The notes: generated by a model not told the origin, from the letters alone. Positions 7,889 through 17,226 are shown, counted from the first letter of the stretch. The stretch: DNA of 37,179 nucleotides from Rhodanobacter sp. (GCA_004322005.1 SCRF01000004.1:1-37179), one strand, 5' to 3'. Made by a program: numbers and translations.

Positions 7889-8311
7889 ATGAGCGTGCCA
7901 CCCGAGTCCGTCATTCCACCCTCGCCAGCCGAGGTTCCTTCCGCCGAACAACGCCAGTGGGGGATGTTTGCCCATCTGTCCGCGCTGCTCGGCGCGCTGC
8001 TCACGGGTGCCTTGGGGGGTGGCTGGGGGGTCTTTATCGGTCCGCTGATCATCTGGCTGATCAAGAAGGACAGCATGCCGTTCGTCGATGACCAGGGCAA
8101 GGAGGCATTGAACTTCAACATCACGGTGGCGATCGCCAGCCTGATCCTGTTGCTGTTGTCGATCATGACCTTCGGCATCGGCTTGATCATTGCGATTCCG
8201 TTGTGGGTGATCATCGGCATCACGTGGCTGGTGTTCACCATCATCGCGGCGGTCAAGGCGAATGAAGGCGTGCGTTACCGCTACCCGTTCACGCTGCGGC
8301 TGATCAAGTAG
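7889..8311 (+). CDS. DUF4870 (Tic20-like) membrane protein
   Basis: A 140-residue integral membrane protein. After a Pro/Ser-rich N-terminus it has the family opening QRQWGMFAHLSALLGAL. About three membrane spans follow (roughly residues 26-58, 78-98 and 99-121), with the conserved DDQGKEALNFNI between the first and second. It ends VKANEGVRYRYPFTLRLIK, also typical. AAGGAG lies eight bases before the ATG. The family is widespread and its function is unknown. The gene stands alone between pmbA and convergent gloB. Confidence 0.9.
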   Translation: MSVPPESVIPPSPAEVPSAEQRQWGMFAHLSALLGALLTGALGGGWGVFIGPLIIWLIKKDSMPFVDDQGKEALNFNITVAIASLILLLLSIMTFGIGLIIAIPLWVIIGITWLVFTIIAAVKANEGVRYRYPFTLRLIK

Positions 8312-8464
8312 GCCGCGAGCGTTTTCCGGCGGACGAACAAGGTGGCCAGTGGGGCATCTTGCCGGTTGCGGCTGGACAGGTGCGGGTGCAGCTTGCGATG
8401 GATCGTGCCACTCGCCGGTTCTTTCGTGCCATGTCCCGCTGGCGCTGCAGGAGACTTGTTTCGG

Positions 8465-9229
8465 TCAGCGGAACACGTCTTTGGCGCTGCGCAGGGTGGC
8501 AAAGCGGGCAATGCGGTCGCTGGCGCCGCCGTGTTGCCGCCGGCACCAATCCGCCACCGGGCCGGCGTCGATGCGCAGAAACGGGTTGCATGCCCGTTCG
8601 TCGGCCAGTGAACTGGGCAGCGTGGGAAGCTGCCGGGTACGCAGCCCGGCAACTTCCCGCAGGCGCGCCTGAAGACTTGGATTGTCCGGTTCGACGGTGT
8701 GTGCAAAACGCCCGTTGGCCTCGGTGTATTCGTGTCCCGCGCAAACCAGGGTTTCTCCCGGCAACTGCGACAGGCGGTCCAGCGAGGCGAGCATCTGCGC
8801 CGGGGTTCCCTCGAACAGCCGGCCGCAGCCCAGGCTGAACAGGGTGTCGCCGCACAGCAGCAAGCCATCCCCGACGTAGGCGACATGGCTCAGGGTGTGG
8901 CCGGGGATGGCGAGCACCTCAAAGCGGACACGGGGCGAGCTCAACCCGATCGATTCGCCGTCGCTCACCCGGATGGTCGCCTCGGCGATACGGTCATCGA
9001 CCGGCGCATAGACCGGCAGCGCATGCCGGCCGAGCAGTTCGGCGACACCACCGACATGATCGTGGTGATGATGCGTCAGCAGGATCGCGCGCAGTTGCAG
9101 CTGCCGCTCGTTCAGGGCGCGCTCGACCACGGCGGCATCGCCCGGGTCGACCACGATGGCCTGACCCGCGTCATCGTGCAGCATCCAGATGTAATTGTCG
9201 GCAAACGCCGGTAACGGTATGAGGTGCAA
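8465..9229 (-). CDS. gloB: Hydroxyacylglutathione hydrolase (glyoxalase II)
   Basis: A 254-residue metallo-beta-lactamase-fold enzyme that hydrolyses S-D-lactoylglutathione to D-lactate and glutathione, the second step of methylglyoxal detoxification. Metal ligands are in place: THHHHDH at residues 52-58, IPGHTLSH, CGDTLF and GHEYT. The C-terminal substrate domain has NPFLR near the end. TTG at 9229 was selected because the protein then begins HLIPLPAFADNYIW, as in the family, and GGAG lies six bases upstream. It is divergent from the methyltransferase-rnhA-dnaQ group, an arrangement also found in E. coli. Confidence 0.94.
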   Translation of the reverse strand: MHLIPLPAFADNYIWMLHDDAGQAIVVDPGDAAVVERALNERQLQLRAILLTHHHHDHVGGVAELLGRHALPVYAPVDDRIAEATIRVSDGESIGLSSPRVRFEVLAIPGHTLSHVAYVGDGLLLCGDTLFSLGCGRLFEGTPAQMLASLDRLSQLPGETLVCAGHEYTEANGRFAHTVEPDNPSLQARLREVAGLRTRQLPTLPSSLADERACNPFLRIDAGPVADWCRRQHGGASDRIARFATLRSAKDVFR

Positions 9230-9522
9230 GATGGACTCCGTGGTCTGGCGGATATCGGGCGTGACAGTGCTTCGCAGGGTTCCGCGACGGATGATGCCGG
9301 CCCGTGCGCACTCCGCAAACCCTGCCCGGACGGCAGCCACCTCGTGCAGGCGGGTGGCGTTCGGCCGGCCTCACTATAAAGACGCTTGGCGGAGAGCTCG
9401 TTAGCCAGGAGTTAACCGGGGCCCCGTTCCATGGCGTGGCGCAGCCGAGTCCTCGATGCAACCTGCTGCCGACAGTCGGCTGCCGTTACACTGTCGAGAC
9501 AGATCGAGACCGGCCCGTACGC

Positions 9523-10212
9523 ATGCGTCGACAGCGCGACCACGACATCTATGCCAGCAAGCCGCTGCGGCGGCTGCTGGATGACCAGTTGCGCGTGATG
9601 ACGCCGGATCTGCAGCGCTGCAGCGGAACCCACGCGTTGCTGGTGGGTGCGTCGCTCGACGATGCGACGCCCGGGTTGCCGATGCTGGGCTTCTGGACCC
9701 GGCTGCGGGTGGATGACAAGCAGTACCGGGGCGATCTGCAGGCCGCCGTCGGCGAGCCGTTGCCGTTTGTCGACGATGCCTTCGATCTGGTCCTGCTGCG
9801 ACATGCGCTGCAGGTGGTGCCGGTGGCTTCGCTGCTGCTCGCCGAAGCCGTCCGGGTGCTTGCTCCGGGTGGCGTGCTGGTGGTTACCGGCGTGCACCCG
9901 GTGAGCGGCTGGGCGCCATGGTTTTACTGGCACATGCGCCAGTCGCCGCAGGTTCTGCAGATGCCGCTGCTGCTCATCAAAATGCTGCAGCGGGCAGGGC
10001 TGGAGGTCGAGCGGACGCGCCGGGCAGGCCATCTGTGGCCGAGTGCCGCCGATGCGCCCATGAACCACGCCAACCCCTGGGGCGGCGGCTATGTACTTTT
10101 TGCGCGCAAGCGGCGCCATCTGGCGACGCCATTGCGAATCAAGCCGGTGCCGATACATGTGCCGGTGAGTGGCCGGCTGACCCCCGGTACGCGGCGCAGT
10201 TCGGCATCCTGA
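9523..10212 (+). CDS. SAM-dependent methyltransferase-like protein (YafS type)
   Basis: A 229-residue class I methyltransferase-like protein. The acidic SAM-binding loop of other members is weak here: [10 protein letters not shown] replaces the usual glycine-rich motif I. Later motifs are better kept: [18 protein letters not shown] (motif IV region) and [16 protein letters not shown] (post-motif). The ATG at 9523 ([17 protein letters not shown]) is the most family-like start; the open frame continues 73 codons upstream without a convincing site. It lies between gloB and rnhA, where E. coli has yafS. The substrate is unknown. Confidence 0.82.
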   Translation: MRRQRDHDIYASKPLRRLLDDQLRVMTPDLQRCSGTHALLVGASLDDATPGLPMLGFWTRLRVDDKQYRGDLQAAVGEPLPFVDDAFDLVLLRHALQVVPVASLLLAEAVRVLAPGGVLVVTGVHPVSGWAPWFYWHMRQSPQVLQMPLLLIKMLQRAGLEVERTRRAGHLWPSAADAPMNHANPWGGGYVLFARKRRHLATPLRIKPVPIHVPVSGRLTPGTRRSSAS

Positions 10213-10237
10213 TTTTCCGTGGAAGAAACGAGCGACG

Positions 10238-10681
10238 ATGAGCGAAGTGGAAGCATTTACCGATGGCGCCTGCCTGGGCAATCCCGGCCCGGGCGGGTGG
10301 GCCGCCTTGCTGCGCGCCAGTGGCAGCGAAAAGATGGTGGCTGGAGGCGACCCGGCCACGACCAACAACCGCATGGAACTGATGGCGGCGATCGCCGCGC
10401 TGGAATCCTTGAAGCGCCCCTGCCATGTCGTACTCACCACCGACTCGCGCTACGTGATGCAGGGCATCGAGCAGTGGGTGCCCAAGTGGCGCGCCAATGG
10501 CTGGCGCACGGCCGACAAGAAGCCGGTGAAGAACCAGGACCTGTGGCAGCGCCTGTCCGCTGCGGCCGGCACCCATCGGGTGAGCTGGCGCTGGGTGCGC
10601 GGGCATAACGGACATATCGAAAACGAAAGGGTCGACCAGGCCGCACGCGAGCAGGCCGAATTGATGAGGGACAGGGCATGA
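10238..10681 (+). CDS. rnhA: Ribonuclease HI
   Basis: A 147-residue enzyme that cleaves the RNA strand of RNA-DNA hybrids, removing R-loops and primers. All catalytic residues are visible: Asp9 in [17 protein letters not shown], Glu47 in NNRMEL, Asp69 in TTDSRYV, His123 in RGHNGH and Asp133 in NERVDQAAR. Each sits one position before its E. coli counterpart. The basic handle region [21 protein letters not shown] is present. It overlaps dnaQ by four bases (ATGA), so the two are translationally coupled. Confidence 0.97.
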   Translation: MSEVEAFTDGACLGNPGPGGWAALLRASGSEKMVAGGDPATTNNRMELMAAIAALESLKRPCHVVLTTDSRYVMQGIEQWVPKWRANGWRTADKKPVKNQDLWQRLSAAAGTHRVSWRWVRGHNGHIENERVDQAAREQAELMRDRA

Positions 10682-11391
10682 GGCAGATCGTGCTCGATAC
10701 CGAAACGACCGGTCTGGAGGTACGCCAGGGGCATCGGCTGATCGAGATTGCCTGCATCGAGATGGTCGAGCGACGGCTCACCGGCCGCCATTACCAGACC
10801 TATCTCAATCCGGATCGGGCGATCGACGAAGGCGCCCGCCGGGTCACCGGCATCGAGGACGAATTCCTGCTCGACAAGCCGCGGTTTGCCGACGTGGCGG
10901 AGGAGTTCCTGGCCTTTGTCGATGGCGCCGAACTGGTGATCCACAACGCCAGTTTCGACATCGGGTTCCTGGATGCCGAACTGGCGCGCCTGGATAACGG
11001 CGCGGGCCGGCGGCGGCTCTGCGATCGCTGCAGTGTGCTCGATACGCTGGCGCTGGCACGGGAGCGCTATCCCGGCCAGCGCAACAGCCTCGACGCGCTG
11101 TGCAAGCGGCTCGGGGTCGACAATTCACGGCGGGACCTGCATGGCGGATTGATCGACGCCCAACTGCTGGCCGATGTCTATCTGTCGATGACGTCGGGAC
11201 AGGCTGCGCTGGAGCTGGCCTTCGAAGGAGCGTCCGAGCAACCCGACAGCGTCGTGGCCGCACCAGCGGTCCCGGGTGCGCGACCGCTGGTGCTGCGCGC
11301 GGCGGCAGACGAACTGGCCTGGCATGAACAGCGTCTCGATGCGCTGGACAAGAGTGCCGGCGGAAAGTGCGTGTGGCGCCAGATGGAGTGA
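10678..11391 (+). CDS. dnaQ: DNA polymerase III epsilon subunit
   Basis: A 237-residue 3'-5' proofreading exonuclease of the replicative polymerase. The DEDDh motifs are complete: Exo I DTETTG (Asp7, Glu9), Exo [15 protein letters not shown] (Asp94) and Exo [18 protein letters not shown] (His155, Asp160). The C-terminal tail, about residues 175-237, is the flexible segment that binds the alpha subunit and ends CVWRQME. The start overlaps the end of rnhA by four bases. The stop is one base from the stop of the convergent phosphatase gene, leaving no room for a terminator between them. Confidence 0.96.
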   Translation: MRQIVLDTETTGLEVRQGHRLIEIACIEMVERRLTGRHYQTYLNPDRAIDEGARRVTGIEDEFLLDKPRFADVAEEFLAFVDGAELVIHNASFDIGFLDAELARLDNGAGRRRLCDRCSVLDTLALARERYPGQRNSLDALCKRLGVDNSRRDLHGGLIDAQLLADVYLSMTSGQAALELAFEGASEQPDSVVAAPAVPGARPLVLRAAADELAWHEQRLDALDKSAGGKCVWRQME

Positions 11392-11392
11392 G

Positions 11393-12112
11393 TCATGCTG
11401 CCGCGCGACCTCCGCCACAGCGCACGATGATCGCCGTGATGTTGTCGTCGCCGCCTTCGTCCAGCGCGCTGAGCAAAAGCTGATCGACGCACTCCTGCGC
11501 GGCCAGATCCGTACGCGCGACGATTCGTGCAATCGACGCCTCGCTGACGCTTTCGGTCAGTCCGTCGGTGCACAGCAGGAAGCTCATGCCAGGTTCCAGC
11601 CGGCCACGAGCCAGTCCGATGTGCAGTTGCTCGGTGGCCGTCACGCCCAGCGCCTGGGTAAGCACGTTGCGTTGCGGATGTTGCCAGGCCTGCGCCGGAT
11701 CGAGCTGGCCGGCTTCGACCAGCGTCTGTACCAGCGAATGGTCATGGCTGATCTGGCGCAATTCGTGTTGCCACAGGTAGATCCGGCTGTCGCCCACCCA
11801 GGCGACTTCGTAACTGTCGCCGACCAGATGCAGAACCGCGATGGTGGTACCCATCGGCAGTTCGTCGTGGCTGTCGCTGGTGCGTGCACGCAGCCGTTCG
11901 CATGCACCCTGGATGGCCCCGGTCAGACCATGCCCGCGGGCGATCAGATCGACGACGGCATCGCGCACCAAAGCCGAGGCAACCTCGCCATGCTGATGGC
12001 CGCCCATGCCGTCGGCCACCAGAAACAGGCCGAGAGAGGCGTCGGCATGGTAGGTGTCCTCATTGCGCGTGCGACGCAGGCCGACGTGGGTTCCGTGTCC
12101 GAACTCGATCAT
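11393..12112 (-). CDS. PP2C-family serine/threonine protein phosphatase
   Basis: A 239-residue metal-dependent phosphatase of the PP2C/Stp1 type. Motifs in order are RTRNEDTYHAD, LVADGMGGHQHGE (metal-binding Asp), MGTTIAVLHL, AWVGDSRIYLW, LTQALG, LLCTDGLTESV and EGGDDNITAIIV. These cover all metal-coordinating aspartates. It removes phosphate from Ser/Thr-phosphorylated proteins in the cytoplasm, usually opposing a Hanks-type kinase. No such kinase, FHA protein or type VI secretion gene is nearby, so the substrate cannot be inferred. It converges tightly on dnaQ and diverges from the kor operon. Confidence 0.92.
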   Translation of the reverse strand: MIEFGHGTHVGLRRTRNEDTYHADASLGLFLVADGMGGHQHGEVASALVRDAVVDLIARGHGLTGAIQGACERLRARTSDSHDELPMGTTIAVLHLVGDSYEVAWVGDSRIYLWQHELRQISHDHSLVQTLVEAGQLDPAQAWQHPQRNVLTQALGVTATEQLHIGLARGRLEPGMSFLLCTDGLTESVSEASIARIVARTDLAAQECVDQLLLSALDEGGDDNITAIIVRCGGGRAAA

Positions 12113-12285
12113 GGCTGTCTGGCTGGATCCAAAAACGCAGCATGCCGGATGTGAGGGGCCGGCGCAAAAACTCCTGGCCGACGAGCGCGACTTGACTGCC
12201 GTCAGCGCTACCGGGGCCGCAGGAGGATTAGACTGTCCCCCGCCATCATGGTCTGCGCCATGGTCACCTGATCAAGGAGACAGCT

Positions 12286-14121
12286 TTGCAGCCTACCGAT
12301 ACCGCGAATCCGGCCTATTTCCACAAGGTCGTCGATTGCCAGTGGGCCTGCCCGGCCCACACGCCGGTCCCGGAGTACATCCGGCTGATCGGGCAGGGTC
12401 GCTACAGCGATGCCTACATGGTCAACTGGGTCTCCAACGTGTTTCCGGGCATCCTGGGCCGTACCTGCGACCGGCCCTGCGAGCCGGCCTGCCGCCGCGC
12501 CCGGGTGGAGCAGAGCAACGGCGAGCATCCGGAGCCGGTGGCGATCTGCCGGCTCAAGCGCGTGGCGGCCGACATGAAGGACGACGTGTCCCGGCGCATG
12601 CCCAAGGTGGCACCGCGCAACGGCAAGCGCATTGCCTGCGTGGGCGCCGGGCCGGCCTCGCTGACGGTGGCGCGCGACCTGGCCCCGCTGGGCTACGAAG
12701 TCGCCGTGTTCGACGGCGAGGCCAAGGCGGGCGGCTTCATCCGCACGCAGATTCCGCGCTTCCGCCTGCCCGAATCGGTGATCGACGAAGAGACCGGCTA
12801 CATCCTCGATCTGGGTGTGGCGTTCCAGAGCGGCCAGCGCATCGAGTCGATGCGGGCCTTGCTGGCGCAGGGCTTCGATGCGGTGTTCGTGGGCTGCGGC
12901 GCGCCGCGCGGGCGCGACCTCGACCTGCCCGGACGCCACGAGGCAGCGCAGCACATCCACATCGGCATCGACTGGCTGGCGTCGGTGTCGTTCGGCCACA
13001 TCACCAGTATCGGCAAACGCGTCATCGTTCTGGGCGGCGGCAACACGGCGATGGATTGCTGCCGTTCGGCGCGGCGTCTGGGCGGTGCCGAGGTGAAGGT
13101 GATCGTGCGCAGCGGCTTCGATGAAATGAAGGCCTCGCCGTGGGAGAAGGAGGATGCCCAGCACGAAGGCATCCCGATCATCAATTTCCACGTGCCCAAG
13201 TCGTTCGAGCACAGCGACGGCAAGCTCACCGGCCTGAAGTTCGAGGTCGTGCGGGCGGTCTACGACGAGCACGGCCGGCGCTCGCTGGTACCGACCGGCG
13301 AGCCCGAGGTGCTGGTCGAGTGCGATGACGTGCTGATCGCGGTGGGGCAGGAAAACGCCTTTCCCTGGATCGAGCGCGACAGCGGCATCGAGTTCGATCA
13401 GTGGGGTTTGCCGAAGCTGGACAAGACCACGTTCCAGTCCACGCTGCCGAACGTGTTCTTCGGCGGGGATGCGGCGTTCGGCCCGAAGAACATCATCACG
13501 GCGGTGGCGCATGGGCACGAGGCGGCGGTCTCGATCGATCGGCTGCTGCATGGCGAGGATATCCGCCGGCGGCCGGACCCGATGACCAACCTGCTGTCGA
13601 CCAAGATGGGCATCCACGAGTGGAGTTACGACAACGACACCTCCAACGACCCCCGCTTCAAGGTGCCATGGGCCAAGGCCGAGATGGCGCTGGCCAACAT
13701 TCGCGTGGAAGTCGAGTTGGGTTTCGATGCGGCCACCGCCTTCAAGGAAGCCAGCCGCTGCCTGAACTGCGACGTACAGACGGTGTTCAGCGCGCCGGCC
13801 TGCATCGAGTGCGATGCCTGCGTGGACATCTGCCCCATGGACTGCATCAGTTTCACGATCAATGGGGACGAGCCCGATCTGCGCAAGCGACTGAAGGCGC
13901 CGGCACTCAACCTCGAGCAGGACCTTTACGTGTCGGGCATGCTCAAGACCGGCCGGGTGATGGTCAAGGACGAGGATGTATGCCTGCATTGCGGCCTGTG
14001 CGCCGAGCGCTGTCCCACCGGCGCGTGGGACATGCAGAAGTTCCTGCTCGAGCCGGCCCAGGCCGGGCCCATGTGCCGTGACGCCAGGAAAGACTCGCGC
14101 GCACCGGAGGTTGTTGCATGA
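12286..14121 (+). CDS. GltD-like FAD/NAD(P) oxidoreductase with ferredoxin domain
   Basis: A 611-residue protein combining three parts. An N-terminal iron-sulphur region resembles the GltD beta subunit (CQWACPAHTPVPEYI, GRTCDRPCEPACRR). Two Rossmann folds follow: FAD binding at IACVGAGPASLTVARDLAPL, NAD(P) binding at VIVLGGGNTAMDCCRSARR, and FFGGDAAFGPKNIITAVAHG closing the FAD site. The C-terminus has two 4Fe-4S ferredoxin motifs, CIECDACVDICP (from Cys506) and CLHCGLCAERCP (from Cys566). TTG at 12286 has AAGGAGA five bases upstream. It overlaps korA by four bases. The likely role is passing electrons between the Kor complex and NAD(P) or quinone-linked carriers; that is inference. It is not a glutamate synthase subunit, as no gltB is nearby. 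Confidence 0.88.
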   Translation: MQPTDTANPAYFHKVVDCQWACPAHTPVPEYIRLIGQGRYSDAYMVNWVSNVFPGILGRTCDRPCEPACRRARVEQSNGEHPEPVAICRLKRVAADMKDDVSRRMPKVAPRNGKRIACVGAGPASLTVARDLAPLGYEVAVFDGEAKAGGFIRTQIPRFRLPESVIDEETGYILDLGVAFQSGQRIESMRALLAQGFDAVFVGCGAPRGRDLDLPGRHEAAQHIHIGIDWLASVSFGHITSIGKRVIVLGGGNTAMDCCRSARRLGGAEVKVIVRSGFDEMKASPWEKEDAQHEGIPIINFHVPKSFEHSDGKLTGLKFEVVRAVYDEHGRRSLVPTGEPEVLVECDDVLIAVGQENAFPWIERDSGIEFDQWGLPKLDKTTFQSTLPNVFFGGDAAFGPKNIITAVAHGHEAAVSIDRLLHGEDIRRRPDPMTNLLSTKMGIHEWSYDNDTSNDPRFKVPWAKAEMALANIRVEVELGFDAATAFKEASRCLNCDVQTVFSAPACIECDACVDICPMDCISFTINGDEPDLRKRLKAPALNLEQDLYVSGMLKTGRVMVKDEDVCLHCGLCAERCPTGAWDMQKFLLEPAQAGPMCRDARKDSRAPEVVA

Positions 14122-15980
14122 AACGCATCGAAGCGGTCAACGATTTCGTTATCAAATTCGCCAACGTCAACGGTTCGGGTTCGTCTTCGGCCAATGAGCT
14201 GTTCGCCAAGGCCGTCCTGCGCATGGGCGTGCCGGTGAGTCCGCGCAACATCTTTCCAAGCAACATCCAGGGCCTGCCGACCTGGTACGAAGTGCGCGTG
14301 TGCGAACAAGGCTACCTCGGCCGGCGCGGTGGCGTGGACATGCTGGTGGCGATGAATCCGCAGACCTGGGATGCCGATGTGGCCGAGCTCGAACCGGGCG
14401 GCTACCTGTTCTACGACAGCACGCGGCCGTTGCCGCCATCGAAATTCCGCACGGACATTCACGTGATCGGCATGCCGTTGACCGATATCTGCAATGCGGT
14501 CTACACCGATCCGCGCCAGCGGCAGTTGTTCAAGAACATCATTTACGTCGGCGCACTGTCGGTGCTGCTCGGGGTCGACGGCGAGGTCTTCGAGGCGTTG
14601 TTTGCCGCGCAGTACAAGGGCAAGGAAAAACTGTTCGATTCCAACCTGCGCGCCCTGCAGCTGGGCCGCGACTTTGCCCGGGAACATCTGGAGGCGCCGC
14701 TGGGCATCCAGGTGCGGCGTGCCGACAGGGTGGGCGAGCGGATCTTCGTCGATGGCAACAGCGCCGCCGCACTGGGTTGCGTGTATGGCGGTGCCACCGT
14801 GGCGGCCTGGTACCCGATCACGCCGTCGTCGTCGGTGGCCGAGGCGTTCCAGAAGTATTGCAACCGGTTCAGGATCGATCCGGCCACCGGGCAGCACAAA
14901 TTCGCCATCGTGCAGGCCGAGGATGAGCTGGCCTCGATCGGCATGGTGGTGGGCGCGGGCTGGAACGGCGCGCGCGCCTTCACTGCCACGTCCGGGCCGG
15001 GCGTTTCGCTGATGACCGAGTTCATCGGGCTGGCGTACTTCGCCGAGATCCCGGCCACCATCATCAATGTGCAGCGCGGCGGGCCGTCGACCGGCATGCC
15101 CACCCGCACCCAGCAGGCCGACATCCTGTCGTGCGCCTACGCCTCGCATGGCGACACCAAGCATGTGCTGCTGTTTCCCGAAGATCCGCATGAATGTTTC
15201 GATCACGCCGCTGCTGCCCTGGATCTGGCCGACCGGCTGCAAACACCGGTGTTCGTGATGACCGACCTCGACATCGGCATGAACCAGCGCCTGTGCAAGC
15301 CGTTCGAATGGTCCGATGCGCATGCGTACGACCGGGGCAAGGTGATGACCGCCGCAGAACTGGAGGCCGGCAAGGACTTCGGCCGTTACAAGGACGTGGA
15401 TGGCGACGGCATTCCGTGGCGCACGCTGCCCGGCACGCATCCCACCCTTGGCAGCTATTTCACCCGGGGCACCACGCGCGACGCCTACGCGCGCTATTCG
15501 GAGCACGGTTCGGACTACGTCTACAACGCGCAGCGGCTCCTGAAGAAGTTCAAGACCGCCGCCGACCTGGTGCCGCAACCCGTGCTGCGTCCTGCGACGC
15601 GCAAGACACGGTTGGGCGTCATCTACTTCGGCTCCACCAGTCCGGCGATGCACGAGGCGCTCGATGTGCTGAACGACGCCGGCATCCACCTCGATGCCCT
15701 GCGGCTGCGCGCCTTCCCGTTTCCGCAGGTGGTCGCCCGGTTCCTGGCCGATCACGAGGAGGTGTTCGTGGTCGAGCAGAACCGCGATGCCCAGATGCGC
15801 AGCCTGCTGGTGAATGAGCTGGAGGTCGATCCGGCGCGCCTGGTGCCGGTGCTGCACTACGACGGCACGCCGATCACCGCCCGTTTCATCACCGATGCCA
15901 TCACCCAGCATGTGCATGCCGAGGCGGTCATGCCGAAGCGCAAAGTCAAGAAGAACCGGCTCAAGGAGCATGCGGCATGA
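14118..15980 (+). CDS. korA: 2-oxoacid:ferredoxin oxidoreductase, fused gamma-alpha subunit
   Basis: A 620-residue subunit. The gamma domain comes first (about residues 1-190, with GSGSSSANELFAKAVLRMG and YEVRVCEQGYLGRRGGVDMLVA). The alpha pyrimidine-binding domain follows, with the hallmark YPITPSSSVAEAF from Tyr232, EDELASIGMVVGAGWNGARA, TSGPGVSLM and QRGGPSTGMPTRTQQAD. The C-terminal domain (RLGVIYFGST) is also present. The layout and size resemble the oxygen-tolerant KorA of Mycobacterium tuberculosis. With KorB it should oxidatively decarboxylate a 2-oxoacid, probably 2-oxoglutarate, to acyl-CoA and reduce ferredoxin. Substrate choice is inferred. It overlaps both neighbours by four bases. 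Confidence 0.9.
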   Translation: MKRIEAVNDFVIKFANVNGSGSSSANELFAKAVLRMGVPVSPRNIFPSNIQGLPTWYEVRVCEQGYLGRRGGVDMLVAMNPQTWDADVAELEPGGYLFYDSTRPLPPSKFRTDIHVIGMPLTDICNAVYTDPRQRQLFKNIIYVGALSVLLGVDGEVFEALFAAQYKGKEKLFDSNLRALQLGRDFAREHLEAPLGIQVRRADRVGERIFVDGNSAAALGCVYGGATVAAWYPITPSSSVAEAFQKYCNRFRIDPATGQHKFAIVQAEDELASIGMVVGAGWNGARAFTATSGPGVSLMTEFIGLAYFAEIPATIINVQRGGPSTGMPTRTQQADILSCAYASHGDTKHVLLFPEDPHECFDHAAAALDLADRLQTPVFVMTDLDIGMNQRLCKPFEWSDAHAYDRGKVMTAAELEAGKDFGRYKDVDGDGIPWRTLPGTHPTLGSYFTRGTTRDAYARYSEHGSDYVYNAQRLLKKFKTAADLVPQPVLRPATRKTRLGVIYFGSTSPAMHEALDVLNDAGIHLDALRLRAFPFPQVVARFLADHEEVFVVEQNRDAQMRSLLVNELEVDPARLVPVLHYDGTPITARFITDAITQHVHAEAVMPKRKVKKNRLKEHAA

Positions 15981-17035
15981 CCTACCTGGCCAAACCCCGC
16001 CTTCACCACCCCTCGCTCACGGTCAACAAGGTGGGCTACACCCGGCGCGATTACGAGGGCAAGAATTCCACGCTGTGCGCCGGCTGCGGCCACGACTCGA
16101 TCTCGGCGGCGATCATCCAGGCCTGCTGGGAGCTCGATATCGAGCCGCACCGCGTGGCCAAGCTCTCCGGCATCGGCTGCAGCTCCAAGACGCCGGATTA
16201 TTTCCTCGGCGCCTCGCATGGCTTCAACACGGTACATGGGCGCATGCCCTCGGTGCTCACCGGCGCCAACCTGGCCAATCGCAGCCTGCTGTATCTGGGC
16301 ATCTCCGGCGACGGCGACTCGGCTTCGATCGGCCTGGGCCAGTTCGCCCACGCCATGCGGCGTGCCGTGCGGATGGTCTACATCGTGGAAGACAACGGCG
16401 TGTACGGGCTGACCAAGGGGCAATTCTCGGCTACGGCCGATCGCGGCTCCAGGAGCAAGAAGGGGGCGATCAACAGCGACAATCCGGTGGACATGATCGG
16501 CATGGCGCTGCAGCTCGGCGCCAGCTATGTGGCGCGAGGTTTTTCGGGAGACAAGGCGCAGCTGGTGCCGTTGATCAAGGGCGCCATCGGTCATGGCGGC
16601 GCGGCGTTCATCGACGTCATCAGCCCCTGCATCGCGTTCAACAACCACGCCGGCAGCACCAAGTGCTACGACTATGTGCGCGAGCACAACGAGGCGATGA
16701 ACCGCCTCGACTTCATCACGCCGCGCAGTGAAATCACCACCGACTACGCCCCCGGCGAGGTGGTGGAGGTAGTGCAGCACGACGGGCGGACGCTGCGCCT
16801 GCGCAAGCTGCACGATGGCTACGATCCGACCGACCGGCTGGCCGCCATGAACCACGTGCAGACGCACCAGGCGCGCGGCGAGGTGGTGACCGGGTTGCTC
16901 TATGTGGACCCGGATGCGAGCGATCTGCACGCGGCACTCAACACCAGCGCCCGACCGCTCAATACGCTGGGCAACCAGGAACTCTGTCCCGGCGCGGCGG
17001 AGCTGGCCACGCTCAACGCCGCGCTGCGCTGCTGA
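15977..17035 (+). CDS. korB: 2-oxoacid:ferredoxin oxidoreductase, beta (TPP) subunit
   Basis: A 352-residue thiamine-diphosphate subunit. Four cysteines for the proximal 4Fe-4S cluster are visible: Cys34 and Cys37 (LCAGCGHDS), Cys68 (GIGCSSKTPDYF) and Cys218 (DVISPCIAFNN). The TPP/Mg motif runs from GDGDSASIGLGQF (Asp112-Asp114) to Asn140 in VEDNGVYGLTKGQ. The C-terminal region (about 250-352), with DGRTLRLRKLHDGYDPTDR, is standard for this type. It overlaps korA by four bases, so the three genes are one coupled operon. No promoter for a further downstream gene is evident; tRNA-Ser follows on the other strand. Confidence 0.93.
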   Translation: MTYLAKPRLHHPSLTVNKVGYTRRDYEGKNSTLCAGCGHDSISAAIIQACWELDIEPHRVAKLSGIGCSSKTPDYFLGASHGFNTVHGRMPSVLTGANLANRSLLYLGISGDGDSASIGLGQFAHAMRRAVRMVYIVEDNGVYGLTKGQFSATADRGSRSKKGAINSDNPVDMIGMALQLGASYVARGFSGDKAQLVPLIKGAIGHGGAAFIDVISPCIAFNNHAGSTKCYDYVREHNEAMNRLDFITPRSEITTDYAPGEVVEVVQHDGRTLRLRKLHDGYDPTDRLAAMNHVQTHQARGEVVTGLLYVDPDASDLHAALNTSARPLNTLGNQELCPGAAELATLNAALRC

Positions 17036-17095
17036 AGCTCATCGATGGGTGCGTGGCGTACACCGGTCCGTTCAATGCCGTTCAAGGATCGACAC

Positions 17096-17125
17096 AAAAA
17101 AGGCCCTGCATCGCTGCAGGGCCTT
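17096..17125 (-). terminator. Intrinsic terminator of tRNA-Ser
   Basis: Read on the minus strand, an 11-bp stem (17100-17110 with 17115-17125) with a four-base loop runs into six T (17096-17101 are A on the plus strand). It starts seven bases after the tRNA CCA end. The same stem may also slow transcripts leaving korB, but the plus strand has no T tract. Confidence 0.88.
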
Positions 17126-17131
17126 GATGTT

Positions 17132-17221
<90 letters not shown>

Positions 17222-17226
17222 GGAGG

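Noticed and set aside
6311-7975. 554-codon minus-strand frame opposite pmbA
   Set aside because: Its low-complexity translation (Arg/Ala/His/Gln-rich) lacks recognisable motifs, while the plus strand holds complete pmbA.
12286-14121. Glutamate synthase small subunit (gltD)
   Set aside because: The fold is similar, but there is no gltB beside it. The protein has extra C-terminal ferredoxin motifs and overlaps korA, so a Kor-linked reductase is the better call.
13926-15971. 681-codon open frame on the minus strand opposite korA
   Set aside because: It is a shadow of the GC-rich korA gene. Its translation is rich in His/Arg/Gly/Gln with no domain, and korA on the other strand is strongly conserved. 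The same applies to long frames at 12208-13989 (-) and 27024-29120 (+).
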